From Bin107 sp965221655 (GTDB taxonomy: Bacteria > UBA8248), in the NCBI GenBank assembly GCA_965221655.1, contig OZ244906.1, positions 372,001-436,000 on the forward strand: a stretch of DNA of 64,000 nt, written 5' to 3'. Shown here one piece after another: positions 9,106 to 18,063 of the stretch. Below the pieces are notes generated by a model. That model had not been told where the DNA came from, made no database searches, and saw only the letters and a program-made list of their open reading frames with translations. The translations under genes were made by a program, and so were the position numbers. Numbering within the stretch: position 1 is the first letter of the stretch; each line of letters starts with the position of its first letter.

Positions 9106-9981
9106 TTGGATCATCACCTCGCCATCGGCTTGAGCCTGACCTCCTCGTTCCTGTTCGCGGTCTTCAGCATCGTCGCGCGCAAGGGCGTGGGCGAAACCAC
9201 GCCCTTCGTCGGCGCGCTCATCGGGCTGGCAATCGGGATTCCGATTCTGGGCGTGCTCTCGCTCCTTTTCTCGGACTGGGGAGGGCTCTCGCGCGAGGCC
9301 GCCCTGTGGTTCGTGGCGGGCGGGCTTCTGGCGCCGGGCTTGAGTCGTCTACTTCTGTTTCTGGGCTACAGGACCATCGGCGTGGGCCGCACCATGCCCC
9401 TGGTTACCATCACGCCTTTCCTCGCGACGCTGGTGGCCGTCGCGTGGCTGGGCGAGGAGCCGAGCCTCGCCGTGTGGACGGCCATCTTCTTCGTCACGGG
9501 AGGGTGCCTGCTGCTGACGGTAAAGCCCGAGGGCGACGCCGACTGGCGGCGCATCCACATGGTCTATCCCTTCCTGCACGCCGTGGTGATGGCGTTCGTC
9601 TCCTCGTTCAGACGCTACGGGCTCATCCTCTACGCCGATCCCGTCATCGGCGCGCTGATAGCGAACGTCGTCTCCCTGCCCGCGTTGTTGCTGCTCGCCC
9701 CTGCCCTGCCCGCCTCGGAGCGATTTCGCATGGACCCGCAGGGGGTGCGGTGGTTCGCCCTGGCGGGCGTGGTGAACGCGGGGGCGTATCTGGCGTTTTT
9801 CGCCGCGTTTCAGTACGGAGAGGTGTTCATCGTCATGCCGCTCAGCTACACCGCGCCGCTGTTCTCGCTTCTGCTCGCGCACGTCTGGCTGAAAGAAGAG
9901 GAGAAGACGACGTGGCAAAAATGGGCGGGCGCCGTTTTGCTCTTCATCGGAACGGCGATTATCGCATGGGCGAGCGCGTAG
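9106..9981 (+). CDS. EamA/DMT-family transporter, first of a tandem pair
   Basis: The protein has about ten hydrophobic segments in two EamA repeats, typical of drug/metabolite exporters. I chose a TTG start at 9106 because GGGGAG lies just before it, the preceding in-frame sequence is not hydrophobic, and the resulting 291 residues equal the length of the adjacent paralogue. The first half carries SSFLFAVFSIVARKGVGE and the second repeats the fold near AVVMAFVSSFRRYGL. It ends in KEEEKTTWQKWAGAVLLFIGTAIIAW. The substrate is unknown. Confidence 0.85.
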   Translation: MDHHLAIGLSLTSSFLFAVFSIVARKGVGETTPFVGALIGLAIGIPILGVLSLLFSDWGGLSREAALWFVAGGLLAPGLSRLLLFLGYRTIGVGRTMPLVTITPFLATLVAVAWLGEEPSLAVWTAIFFVTGGCLLLTVKPEGDADWRRIHMVYPFLHAVVMAFVSSFRRYGLILYADPVIGALIANVVSLPALLLLAPALPASERFRMDPQGVRWFALAGVVNAGAYLAFFAAFQYGEVFIVMPLSYTAPLFSLLLAHVWLKEEEKTTWQKWAGAVLLFIGTAIIAWASA

Positions 9982-10003
9982 CCCCCGCCGTGGAGAGAGC
10001 GCC

Positions 10004-10879
10004 TTGAGCCCCGCGCCCGCCGTTCTCTTCTCGATTTCCTCGGCGGTGCTCTTTGCCGTCTTCAGCGTCATGGCGCGCAGGAACATGCGCCGCGCGAGCG
10101 CTTTCACGGGCAGCCTGGTTACACTGAGCGTCGGCGTGTCGGCCCTGGCCGCGGCATCCGCGTTCCTCTCCCCCTGGAGCACGCTCACGCCCCAGGTCGC
10201 GGTGTGGTTTCTCGTCGCGGGCGCCCTCGCCCCCGGCGTGGCCCAGGCGCTCATGTTCCTGAGCATCTCCTACATCGGGGTGGGCCGCGCGATGCCGCTC
10301 ATCACGGTCACGCCCTTTCTCTCGACCCTGGTGGCCATGACCTGGCTGGGCGAACGCCCCGGCCTCGTCGTGGTGGGAGCGACGCTTCTCGTCGTGGCGG
10401 GCTGCGTTTTGATTGCGCTCAAAAAAGAGGGCGAGCGGCCCTGGCGGAGAATCTTCATCCTCATGCCCATCGCCCACGCCGTCTCGTTCGCCTTCGCCGC
10501 CTCCATGCGCAAGTACGCTCTCACGCTGCTGCCCGAACCCCTGCTGGGAGCGACGCTCGCCTATGCGATCTCCATTCCCGTGCTGTTTTTGTTCTATCCC
10601 TTTCTGCCTGCGGACGAGAGGCTTTCGTTCGAGCGGGCGGGGTTGTGGGGCTTCGTGGCGGCGGGGTCGGTGCTCACGGTTTCGTTCTTGTGCCACTTCA
10701 TGGCGTATCGCTACGGAGAGGTGTCCATCGTCGCCCCTATCGTCTACACGGCGCCCCTGTTTTCGCTGCTCCTCGCCCGTATCTGGCTCAAGGAGGAAGA
10801 GGAGATCACCTGGCGCAAGACGGCGGGTGCGCTGCTCCTCTTCATCGGCATGCTGGCCATCGTCTGGGAGGCGGCCTGA
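10004..10879 (+). CDS. EamA/DMT-family transporter, second of a tandem pair
   Basis: The 291-residue protein is a close paralogue of the preceding one: SSAVLFAVFSVMARRNMR parallels its N-terminus, and LKEEEEITWRKTAGALLLFIGMLAIVW parallels its C-terminus. Both halves contain EamA repeats with about ten membrane segments. The start is a TTG 22 bases after the first gene's stop, with a GGAGAG-like ribosome site. The pair may work as a heterodimer, as some small DMT pairs do, or may be a simple duplication. Confidence 0.87.
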   Translation: MSPAPAVLFSISSAVLFAVFSVMARRNMRRASAFTGSLVTLSVGVSALAAASAFLSPWSTLTPQVAVWFLVAGALAPGVAQALMFLSISYIGVGRAMPLITVTPFLSTLVAMTWLGERPGLVVVGATLLVVAGCVLIALKKEGERPWRRIFILMPIAHAVSFAFAASMRKYALTLLPEPLLGATLAYAISIPVLFLFYPFLPADERLSFERAGLWGFVAAGSVLTVSFLCHFMAYRYGEVSIVAPIVYTAPLFSLLLARIWLKEEEEITWRKTAGALLLFIGMLAIVWEAA

Positions 10880-10932
10880 GAGCGCGGGGCGTTGCGTGGG
10901 GGAGCGATAGCTTTTCCCCGGTGGTTTTCGGG

Positions 10933-12351
10933 CTACGCCCCCATCTTCTCGGCCAGGGCGTCGAACGCCTTGCGGAACGGCTCTTCGGGTGCGCGGAGAA
11001 TGCCCGCCCCTATCTGCCCGACGCCCGCCTGCTTGTGGGCGATGCCTGTGTTGATGTTGGGGTAGATGCCCGTTTCGATCACCTTGCGCACGTCGATGCC
11101 CGTGGGCGTGCCGGCGAAATCGAAGACGGGCAGGGTGTAGTCGCGGCTCCTGGCCCAGGTGATGGCGTACATCTCGTTGGTGGCCTCGAAGGCCTCGCGC
11201 GTCGAGCCGCCCACGAACTCGACGATTGCCGGTGCGGCGGCCATGGCGAACCCGCCCACGCCCAGCGTTTCCATGATGGCCGAATCGCCGATGTCGGGGT
11301 TGGCGTCGTCTTGCGTGTAGCCGGGGAAGAACAGGCCGACGGGATGCTTGGCGGGCGCGGTGAACCAGGTGTCCCCCAGCCCCGCGACCCGAATGCCGAA
11401 CTCCGTTCCGTTGCGCGCCATGGCGTAGACGAGCGAGCAGCCCTCCACGCCCGCCATCGTGTCCAGGCTCGCCTTGGCGGCGGGCATGGCGAGGTTCAGG
11501 AAAAAGTGGTCGTTCTCCGCGATGAAGCGCGCCACGCGGGCGATCACCCCGGCGTCGTCCACCGCTTCGGCCAGATGCGGAGTAAGCAGCCTGCCCACCG
11601 TGGCCGTGGCCGCGAGGTTGCGGTTGTGGGCCTCATCCCCCATGTGCAGGGCGCGGCCGATGACGTTCTTGACGTCCAGGCCCTCTTCCCGCGCCCGTAG
11701 TGCCGCGCGCAGGGCGGGGGCGAGTTCCTCCGCCATCCAGCGCAGGCGCGCCAGCACTTCTGCAGAATACGCCCCGTAGCGCAGCACCTTGCCCAGCCCC
11801 TCGTTGAGCGTGGAGTAGGCCCTGTTGCCGCCCCCCATCTCCCTGGGCGCCTGGTTTTCGATGACGACGACGGGCATCGAGGGGGATATGACGCCCGCCA
11901 TCGGCCCCACCGCGGCGTGGTGATGACAAGGAGAGAGGGTGATTTCTCCACTCGCGCAAAGCGCCTCTGCTTCGCCTTCGTCGCGCGCCCAGCCCTCCAG
12001 CAGGGCGGCGCCGAGCATCGCCCCCCGCATGGGACCCGAGGCGTTCTCCCAGGCGAGGGGAGGACCCGCGTGCAGAAGAGTGCGCTCCCCCATGCCGGGT
12101 ATGACGTCGCGGCCCACAGCCACGTCTATCCACACGGGCCGCGCGGCCTGAAGACGCTCTATTGCGGAGTCGTTGGCCGCGTCGCAGGCGGCGAGTTTGT
12201 CGAGGCGTTCGATCATCGCGGGGTCTCCTCCGGCGGGGGGACGCCAGTCCACCTGCACCACGGGGGCATTTTGCGCGCGCAGGTTCTCGGCGAACAACTC
12301 CGCACCCACGTTCGCCACGCGAACGCCGCCGAGCAAGTCTTTACTGCCCAT
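10933..12351 (-). CDS. DUF1116 protein (AllG/YlbE-like, oxamate carbamoyltransferase-type subunit)
   Basis: The 472-residue protein is a DUF1116 member, the family of E. coli YlbE, renamed AllG as a subunit of oxamic transcarbamylase with FdrA (AllF) and YlbF (AllH). The ATG at 12351 overlaps the fdrA stop by one base (TGATG), which argues for coupled translation and a complex. A longer frame upstream is ignored for that reason. Conserved-looking stretches include VGRDVIPGMGERTLLHAGPPL and LSPCHHHAAVGPMAGV. AllH (DUF2877) is not seen in the window. It probably acts on a ureido acid and phosphate, but substrate identity is inference. Confidence 0.85.
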   Translation of the reverse strand: MGSKDLLGGVRVANVGAELFAENLRAQNAPVVQVDWRPPAGGDPAMIERLDKLAACDAANDSAIERLQAARPVWIDVAVGRDVIPGMGERTLLHAGPPLAWENASGPMRGAMLGAALLEGWARDEGEAEALCASGEITLSPCHHHAAVGPMAGVISPSMPVVVIENQAPREMGGGNRAYSTLNEGLGKVLRYGAYSAEVLARLRWMAEELAPALRAALRAREEGLDVKNVIGRALHMGDEAHNRNLAATATVGRLLTPHLAEAVDDAGVIARVARFIAENDHFFLNLAMPAAKASLDTMAGVEGCSLVYAMARNGTEFGIRVAGLGDTWFTAPAKHPVGLFFPGYTQDDANPDIGDSAIMETLGVGGFAMAAAPAIVEFVGGSTREAFEATNEMYAITWARSRDYTLPVFDFAGTPTGIDVRKVIETGIYPNINTGIAHKQAGVGQIGAGILRAPEEPFRKAFDALAEKMGA

Positions 12352-13916
12352 CAGTCCGTCTCCCCGAGTGCCGCGGCGGCTGCCAGGCACGCCTGCTCGT
12401 GGGTGTCGGCGACGAGCACGCCCGCCGCGGCCAGGCGGGCGCGCTGGCTCTCGAGCCCCTGGGGGTCGCCGCGCGTTCCCGTAACGCTTGCGATGAACAA
12501 GGCGCCAGAGCCTTGCGCACGCGCGCTCTCCACGGCCTGCGCCGCCTCGCCCGCCGGGTTCTCGTGCGCACCGAGACCCAACACCACGTCGAACAGAACG
12601 ACCGCGGTTTCCGGGTCGGCCGCCTCCTCAAGCAGGCGCGCGCTTCGGGGGCGGGGGTCGATCATGGGGTGGGGCCTTCCGCGGGTGAAAAGATCTTCGC
12701 CCATATCCACCACCGCGTGCCCCGCGGAGCGCATGGGGTCGGCCATGGGGCCGCGCGCCTTATCGAGAGGAGCGTTCGAGCGAATGCCCGAAACGCTTGC
12801 GCCCACAATCGCCTGGGCTTCCGCGCAAAGCGTTCCGCCCGTGTAGACGCCCCGCAGAAAGCGGCGCGTCGGGGTGCGCGTGCGCCGCCAGGCGGAAATT
12901 TTCTCGCGCACCTCAGGGGCGAGCGGGGCAGGAGCGTCCGGCTCCCCCGCTTCGCCCGGAGCAACCGCAAGCCTACCCGCGTGGGCGAGCGAATCCGCAG
13001 GATGGAGACGCGGGGCTTCGCCCGCTATCCTGCGCACCTCCCCGGCGGGGACACCCACGAAATGGACGACCACCGGCTTCGCGCAGGCCACCGCGGCCGC
13101 GAGTATTTTCTCCATAGCCGCGGCTTCGGGGGGCTTGCCGAGAACGACGAGGGTTTTCGTTTTCGCGTCGTGCGCGAGCATCTCGATCGCCTGCGTCATG
13201 GCGAGGCCGCCGACCGCGTTGCTCACGTCGCGCCCGCCGGTGCCCAGAGCGCTCGAGACGCCCCCGCCCGCTGCGTCCACGGCGGCCATGACCTCCTGAA
13301 TGCCCGTGCCTGCCGCTCCCACGATGCCCACGCCGCCCGCGCGCACGACGTTGCAAAAGCCGAGCCCCACGCCGCCCAGGTGCGCCGTTCCGCAGTCGGG
13401 TCCCATGACGAGCAGACCCTTGCGCCGCCCGAGTTGCTTGAGCGCCACTTCGTCTTCGAGCGCCACGTTGTCGCTGAATATGAGGCAGTGCAAACCCTTG
13501 TGCAGCGCGCGTTGCGCCTCGCGCCGCACGCCGGGGCCGGGGATGGAGAAGAGCGCGAGGTTGAGCGCAGGGTCCTTGGCGAGGGCCGCATCCAGCGTCG
13601 GCAGCGAGAAATCGGCGAAAGGGCCCGCTCCCGCGTTCGCACGGGGTGCGTGCAGGCTCGCCTCCATGGCGGCGAGTTCCGCCTGTGCCGCCGCTGGGTC
13701 GCCTGCTTCCACGACGAGGAGGAGGTCGTTCGGCCCTGCGTCTTGCGCCTCTTCGGCCAGCAAACCCTCCTCGGCCAGTTGGCCGCGGTTCATCGGCGTG
13801 GCCATGACTGCCGCCGCGCGGAGGACGCCCGGCCTCTCGAGCGCGGCCGCGCTCGTGCGCATGAGTTTTACCGAATCGTGGTACGCCCCGGCCAGGACGC
13901 GAACGGCCAGCGCCAT
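12351..13916 (-). CDS. fdrA: FdrA-like protein (AllF-type carbamoyltransferase subunit)
   Basis: The 521-residue protein resembles FdrA, which has succinyl-CoA-ligase-like CoA-binding folds. It contains LLVMGPDCGTAHLGGVGLGFCNVV and VGIVGAAGTGIQEVMAAVDAAGGG, equivalent to the ligase phosphohistidine/CoA-binding regions. In E. coli, FdrA, YlbE and YlbF together split oxalurate with phosphate into oxamate and carbamoyl phosphate. Here the partner DUF1116 overlaps by one base and a cyclase-family hydrolase precedes by 27 bases. A carbamate kinase lies about 10 kb away. This supports a catabolic transcarbamylase; the actual ureido substrate is unknown. Confidence 0.87.
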   Translation of the reverse strand: MALAVRVLAGAYHDSVKLMRTSAAALERPGVLRAAAVMATPMNRGQLAEEGLLAEEAQDAGPNDLLLVVEAGDPAAAQAELAAMEASLHAPRANAGAGPFADFSLPTLDAALAKDPALNLALFSIPGPGVRREAQRALHKGLHCLIFSDNVALEDEVALKQLGRRKGLLVMGPDCGTAHLGGVGLGFCNVVRAGGVGIVGAAGTGIQEVMAAVDAAGGGVSSALGTGGRDVSNAVGGLAMTQAIEMLAHDAKTKTLVVLGKPPEAAAMEKILAAAVACAKPVVVHFVGVPAGEVRRIAGEAPRLHPADSLAHAGRLAVAPGEAGEPDAPAPLAPEVREKISAWRRTRTPTRRFLRGVYTGGTLCAEAQAIVGASVSGIRSNAPLDKARGPMADPMRSAGHAVVDMGEDLFTRGRPHPMIDPRPRSARLLEEAADPETAVVLFDVVLGLGAHENPAGEAAQAVESARAQGSGALFIASVTGTRGDPQGLESQRARLAAAGVLVADTHEQACLAAAAALGETD

Positions 13917-13943
13917 CGCACGCGCTCCGCTTGAAGGGTCTGG

Positions 13944-14666
13944 TTAGTCGTCGTCGATCATCGCCACCGCGCGAATCGGAGAGCCCGATATGCCCCGGAA
14001 CTTGATGGGCAGTACCGAGAGCTTGAAACCGAAGGGCTTGGGAATCAGGTGGAGGTTCACCATGTTCTCGATGTGGCAGTATTCTTTCTCCAGCATGACG
14101 CGGTGCGCCTCCCAGTAGCGCCGCGTTTCGTGCATCTTCCAGATCGGCACGTCCCAGCCGCTCGCGTCGATCCCCATCACGCGGATGCCGTTGTCGATGA
14201 GGTAGTGCGTCGCCTCGGCGCTCATGCCGGGCTGATCGCGCGTGTAGTGGGGGTTCGTTTGCCAGTCCGCGCTCGCGTCGGTGCGGATGAGCACGATGTC
14301 CAGCGGCTTGAGAGAGTAGCCGATCTTCGCGAGGGCGGCCTCTACGTCCGCCGCCATGATCTCGTAGCCCGACTCCTTGTCGGTGAAATCGAGAACCACG
14401 CCGTCGGAAATGCACCACTCGATGGGGATGCGCTCGGTCGTGAAGCCCTCGGGATTGTTGTGCCAGGGCGAGTCGATATGGGTGCCCGTGTGGTCGCTCA
14501 TGAAGATGACGCAGTGGTTCGTCACGATGTCGGCGCCGTAGTCGATGGCGCCGGTGCGCCGGGCGACGGTGTCCCAGTCCTCATCGACGGTGAGGGAAGG
14601 TCCCGGCAGATCGGGGTAAATCGGCATGTCGCGGTAGATTTCCATGCTCAAGTCGATGAGTGGCAT
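13944..14666 (-). CDS. Cyclase-family metal hydrolase (kynurenine formamidase-like)
   Basis: The 240-residue protein carries the family metal-binding motif HTGTHIDSPWH, with His59, His63, Asp65 and His69. Relatives include kynurenine formamidase and isatin hydrolase, which cleave amide or ring-amide bonds using Mn or Zn. It starts the minus-strand operon cyclase-fdrA-DUF1116, with GGGGAG ahead of its ATG. In this context it may open or trim an imide or ureide intermediate. It may instead be the ring-opening enzyme for a second substrate. The specific reaction cannot be assigned. Confidence 0.83.
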   Translation of the reverse strand: MPLIDLSMEIYRDMPIYPDLPGPSLTVDEDWDTVARRTGAIDYGADIVTNHCVIFMSDHTGTHIDSPWHNNPEGFTTERIPIEWCISDGVVLDFTDKESGYEIMAADVEAALAKIGYSLKPLDIVLIRTDASADWQTNPHYTRDQPGMSAEATHYLIDNGIRVMGIDASGWDVPIWKMHETRRYWEAHRVMLEKEYCHIENMVNLHLIPKPFGFKLSVLPIKFRGISGSPIRAVAMIDDD

Positions 14667-14725
14667 CTCGAAAGTCTCCCCTGGAAGAAAAAAGACGTCT
14701 GCGGTAACGCGCGGTTCGCCCGGAG

Positions 14726-14731
14726 AGTATA
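14726..14731 (-). promoter_or_regulatory. Putative -10 element of the cyclase-fdrA-DUF1116 operon
   Basis: On the minus strand this reads TATACT, about 60 bases upstream of the cyclase ATG. No good -35 lies at the usual distance (ACATGG at 17-base spacing), which would fit an activated promoter. It overlaps the edge of the palindrome at 14729-14756. Confidence 0.4.
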
Positions 14732-14756
14732 CATGATGTCGCGCGTCGCCATGTAT
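14729..14756. promoter_or_regulatory. 28-base palindromic operator candidate
   Basis: The sequence has dyad symmetry at 22 of 28 positions. Outer arms ATACATG and CATGTAT surround a CGCGCG core centred at 14742. It overlaps the leftward -10 and lies 14 bases before the rightward -35, so one dimeric regulator could control both catabolic and transport operons. No regulator gene for it is visible in the window. Confidence 0.6.
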
Positions 14757-14769
14757 GATGCCCGCGCGT

Positions 14770-14797
14770 TTGCATTCGGGGGCTGATGGGGTATACT
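14770..14797 (+). promoter_or_regulatory. Putative sigma-70 promoter of the BMP-type ABC operon
   Basis: TTGCAT (14770-14775) and TATACT (14792-14797), spaced by 16 bases, precede the first ABC permease by about 90 bases. Confidence 0.6.
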
Positions 14798-14887
14798 GGG
14801 CCCGACCGATGGGGCGCGAGAACGTCGTTTTGCGGAAAACGGTGAAAGATGGGTGTACCTTGCGCCGCGCCCCGGGAGATCACCACT

Positions 14888-15829
14888 TTGTCTCTGTTGT
14901 TCGACGTTTCCCTCTTTCAGCTCACTTTGTTGATGATGGCCCCGCTCATCATCGCGTGCCTGGGCGAGACCATCATCGAGCGATCGGGCATTCTGAACGT
15001 CGGCATCGAGGGCGTCGTTACGCTCGGGGCGGTCACGGGCTTTTTGTTGACCTACCACTCGGGCAGCGCGTTCGTCGGCTGCGTCGTGGCGGCGCTTTCG
15101 GGCAGCCTGCTCACGCTGTTGCTGGGCTATTTCTCCATCACCCTGCGTGCGAACCAGATCGTCATCGGGCTGGGCATCTTCGTCCTGGGGCTGGGCATCT
15201 CGCCCACCATCTACCGGCTTGCCGTCGGGGTGGTGCAGTCCATCCCGCAAGTGCCGACGCTTCGGGAGGTGCCCGTTCCGCTTCTGGGCGCGCTTCCCTT
15301 CGTGGGGGAGATTTTCTTTCGCCAGAACGCGCTGGTGTATCTGGCTTACGTGCTGGTCGCCGCGGTGGGGTTCTTTTTGTTCAGAACGCCTCTGGGTCTG
15401 CGCCTGCGCGCCTGCGGGGAAAACCCCCGCGCCGCCGACACGGTGGGCATCGACGTCGCGCGGATGCGCTACGGCGCGTGTGCGGTGGGCGGGCTCTTTC
15501 TGGGGGTGGCGGGCGCCTATCTGCCGCTCGTGATTTCAGGGTCGTTCACGGACAACATCGTGAACGGGAGGGGGTGGCTTGCGCTGATGCTCGTCATCTT
15601 CGGGCGTTGGGTGCCGCTGTGGTCGTTCGTCGGCGCGCTGTTGTTCGCCTACGTGGACGCCTTTCAGTTCAAGGTGAGCGCACTGCCGCAGTTCGCCAAA
15701 ATCGTGCCGCCTCAGTTTCTGCTCATGCTGCCCTACGTGTTTGCGATGATCGTGCTGGTGCAGGTCGCGCAGGGAGCGGAAAGCCCCCGCGCGCTCACGC
15801 GGCCCTATGATCGGGAGACCCGGGATTGA
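14888..15829 (+). CDS. BMP-type ABC transporter permease (YufQ-like)
   Basis: The protein has about eight to nine membrane segments and the family phrases GETIIERSGILNVGIEGVVTLGA and GLRLRACGENPRAADTVGID. This is the second permease type found in BMP/nucleoside ABC importers (YufQ-like). I prefer a TTG start at 14888 with GGGAG at 14874-14878; an ATG at 14849 is the alternative and adds 13 unlike residues. It opens the rightward operon that holds three binding proteins, an ATPase and the other permease. Cargo in this class is usually nucleosides, purines or related ureides. Confidence 0.87.
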   Translation: MSLLFDVSLFQLTLLMMAPLIIACLGETIIERSGILNVGIEGVVTLGAVTGFLLTYHSGSAFVGCVVAALSGSLLTLLLGYFSITLRANQIVIGLGIFVLGLGISPTIYRLAVGVVQSIPQVPTLREVPVPLLGALPFVGEIFFRQNALVYLAYVLVAAVGFFLFRTPLGLRLRACGENPRAADTVGIDVARMRYGACAVGGLFLGVAGAYLPLVISGSFTDNIVNGRGWLALMLVIFGRWVPLWSFVGALLFAYVDAFQFKVSALPQFAKIVPPQFLLMLPYVFAMIVLVQVAQGAESPRALTRPYDRETRD

Positions 15830-15872
15830 GCCCGCATCCGGAATTTTCTCCTCTCGAAAGGGGAAAGGTGAG

Positions 15873-16898
15873 ATGAAAGAGGGGTGGAAACGCCAGTGGC
15901 TCTGCGCCGCCGCGTTCGTGTGTTTCGCGCTTGTCGCGGCCGCAGCCCCGGCCCCGGCCCTGGCCGAGAAGGCCCGCAAATTCGCCATCATACTACCGGG
16001 ATACGCCAGGGACATGGACTTCAACTTCCGGGGCTATCAGGTCGCCAAGCACCTGGAGAAGCGCTTCGGGATGAAAACCTCCTACACCGAATTCGTCTCG
16101 CCCGCGCGCGCCGAGCGGGTGGCGCGCGGGTACGCCGCCGCGGGTTACGCCATCGTCGCGTTTCACGGCGGGGAGTACGTTCCCGTTGTGCTGAGAATCG
16201 CGCCCAGGTTTCCCGGAGTCGTTTTCATCATGGAGAGTTCGGGGAAGTTCGACGTTCCCGCGAACGTCTGGAACATTCACCGCCACTACTACGAAGGCTT
16301 CTATCCCCTCGGCGTGTTGGCTGGCCTCGCCACGAAGACGAACAAGGTGGGCGTCATCGCGGGAATCCATCTCAAGGACTTCAACCTGTCGATCAACGTC
16401 GTCTCGGAAGCCTTGCGGGCGACCAACCCCGATGCGAAGCTCGTCTATACGTTCACCGGGGATCAGGGCGATCGCTACAAGGCGCGCCGCGCTGCCGATG
16501 CGATGATCGCCGAGGGGGTCGATTTTATCGTCAGCCTTCTGAACCTGGGGGTACACGGAATCATCGCCGCCGCCAAGGAGGCGAAGCACAAGGTGCTGGT
16601 CACCTCGCTCTCGACGGACAAGTCGCTCAATGCGCCGCGACGTTTGGCCGCCACGCTGCTCCTCGACTTCCGGCCTTCCTACACGAAGGCCGTGCGGGGA
16701 ATTCTGAGGGGCTCCTCGACGGGGTATGTTGCCATGCGCCCCGGCAGCGGGTGCGAAATCGGCTTTCTGGGCAACGTGGAGGAGGGCGTCGCCGCGCGGG
16801 TGCGGGAGGTTTTCGGGAAGGTTCGCGACGGCTCCATCAAGCTGCGGGCCGAGCCCGGGGAAATACGCATGGCGCAAGAGATGCGCCTGGCCCAATAG
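15873..16898 (+). CDS. BMP-family substrate-binding protein 1 of 3
   Basis: The 341-residue protein has a Sec signal peptide ending near PAPALAEKARK. The mature part begins KFAIILPGYARDMDFNFRGYQ, typical of basic membrane protein (PnrA/Bmp) binding proteins that deliver nucleosides or similar ligands to an ABC importer. The ATG at 15873 is preferred over an upstream one because it directly precedes the signal peptide. Two close paralogues follow in tandem. It differs from them at several ligand-region positions, for example GYAAAGYAIVAFHGGEYV, so ligand range may differ. Confidence 0.87.
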   Translation: MKEGWKRQWLCAAAFVCFALVAAAAPAPALAEKARKFAIILPGYARDMDFNFRGYQVAKHLEKRFGMKTSYTEFVSPARAERVARGYAAAGYAIVAFHGGEYVPVVLRIAPRFPGVVFIMESSGKFDVPANVWNIHRHYYEGFYPLGVLAGLATKTNKVGVIAGIHLKDFNLSINVVSEALRATNPDAKLVYTFTGDQGDRYKARRAADAMIAEGVDFIVSLLNLGVHGIIAAAKEAKHKVLVTSLSTDKSLNAPRRLAATLLLDFRPSYTKAVRGILRGSSTGYVAMRPGSGCEIGFLGNVEEGVAARVREVFGKVRDGSIKLRAEPGEIRMAQEMRLAQ

Positions 16899-16911
16899 TG
16901 GATGCGGTTGT

Positions 16912-16966
16912 GCCTCGCGCGGCCCTGGAGCCGTGCAGCCCGCAACGCACGCGAGGCTTCTTTTTT
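16912..16966 (+). terminator. Possible intra-operon terminator after the first binding-protein gene
   Basis: Arms 16912-16919 and 16950-16957 (GCCTCGCG/CGCGAGGC) pair perfectly. They enclose a smaller CGGC/GCCG stem and are followed by TTCTTTTTT to 16966. It may cause partial termination, raising binding protein 1 over the rest of the operon. Confidence 0.4.
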
Positions 16967-16983
16967 CCGGTGAGGAACATGGT

Positions 16984-17997
16984 GTGAAAAGTTCAACACT
17001 ACGCCGATTGCTCTGCGCCGCCGCCGCACTCGCGGTCTTCGCGATTGCGTCGCCGGCCCTGGCCGCCAAGGCGCATAAGTTCGCGATCATCCTGCCGGGA
17101 CAGGTCGAGGACTCGGACTATAATTTCTGGGGTTATCAGGTTACCCAGGACCTCGCGAAGAAATTCGGGATAAAGACCTCCTACGCCGAGAGCGTCTTGC
17201 CCGCCGACGCCGTGCGTGTGACGCGCGAGTTCATTGACGCGGGCTACACCATCATCGGTTTCCACGGGGGGCAATACGTGCGCATCGTGAAGAAGCTGGC
17301 GCCGAAGTTTCCCGGGGTGACCTTCATCATGGAGAGTTCGGCAAAGCACGCGGTGCCCGCGAACGTGTGGAACATTCACCGCCACTATCACGAAGGCTTC
17401 TATCCCATAGGCGTGCTGGCCGGCCTCGCGACGAGGAAGAACGGGGTGGGCGTCATCGCGGGCATCAAATTGCCCGACTTCAAGGCCTCCATCAACACCA
17501 TTTCGGACGCGCTCAAGGCGACCAACCCCAAGGCGAAGCTCATCTACGCGTTCACCGGAGATCAGGACGATCAGCAAAAGGCGCGCCGCGTGGCCGAGGC
17601 CATGATCGACGATGGCGTGGATTTCATCATCTGCATGTTGAACCAGGGGGTGCACGGCGTCATCGACGCCGCGAGGGAGGCGAAGCACAAGGTGTTGTTC
17701 ACCTCGCTCTCCACCGACAGGAAACTCAAGGCGCCCCGGCATCTGGCCGCCACGCTGTCCATGGACTTCCGGCCTCCCTACGCGATGGCCGTGAGGGGAA
17801 TCCTGATCGGCGCCTCGACGGGATACGTTTCCATGCGCCCCGGCAACGGATTCGAAGTCGGTTCTTTGGGCAATGTGAGCAAGAACGTCGCCGCGAAGGT
17901 CAATGAGGCTTTCTGGAAGGTGCTCGCCGGGTCGATCAAGATACAGGTTGAAAGGAAGGAGATACGTCGCGCGCAGGGGATGGTCCTGGGTCCCTAG
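16984..17997 (+). CDS. BMP-family substrate-binding protein 2 of 3
   Basis: The 337-residue protein starts at a GTG preceded by GGTGAGGA. Its signal peptide ends at ASPALAAKAHK. The mature sequence KFAIILPGQVEDSDYNFWGYQVTQ is closely related to its two neighbours, as are the conserved NVWNIHRHYHEGFYPIGVLAGLA and GFHGGQYVRIVKK stretches. It is a periplasmic ligand receptor for the ABC importer encoded around it. The short spacers either side of it share a GCAACGCACGC-like segment, consistent with tandem duplication that included the intergenic DNA. Confidence 0.87.
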   Translation: MKSSTLRRLLCAAAALAVFAIASPALAAKAHKFAIILPGQVEDSDYNFWGYQVTQDLAKKFGIKTSYAESVLPADAVRVTREFIDAGYTIIGFHGGQYVRIVKKLAPKFPGVTFIMESSAKHAVPANVWNIHRHYHEGFYPIGVLAGLATRKNGVGVIAGIKLPDFKASINTISDALKATNPKAKLIYAFTGDQDDQQKARRVAEAMIDDGVDFIICMLNQGVHGVIDAAREAKHKVLFTSLSTDRKLKAPRHLAATLSMDFRPPYAMAVRGILIGASTGYVSMRPGNGFEVGSLGNVSKNVAAKVNEAFWKVLAGSIKIQVERKEIRRAQGMVLGP

Positions 17998-18063
17998 CAG
18001 ATGGCGGCCCGCGCGCGGCCCGAAACGCACGCTAGATTCTCTCTCATCAAGGAGGAACGTGAG

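Noticed and set aside
12357..12390. Upstream extension of the DUF1116 gene
   Set aside because: The extra 13 residues lie inside fdrA, and the ATG at 12351 gives a one-base overlap typical of coupled genes.
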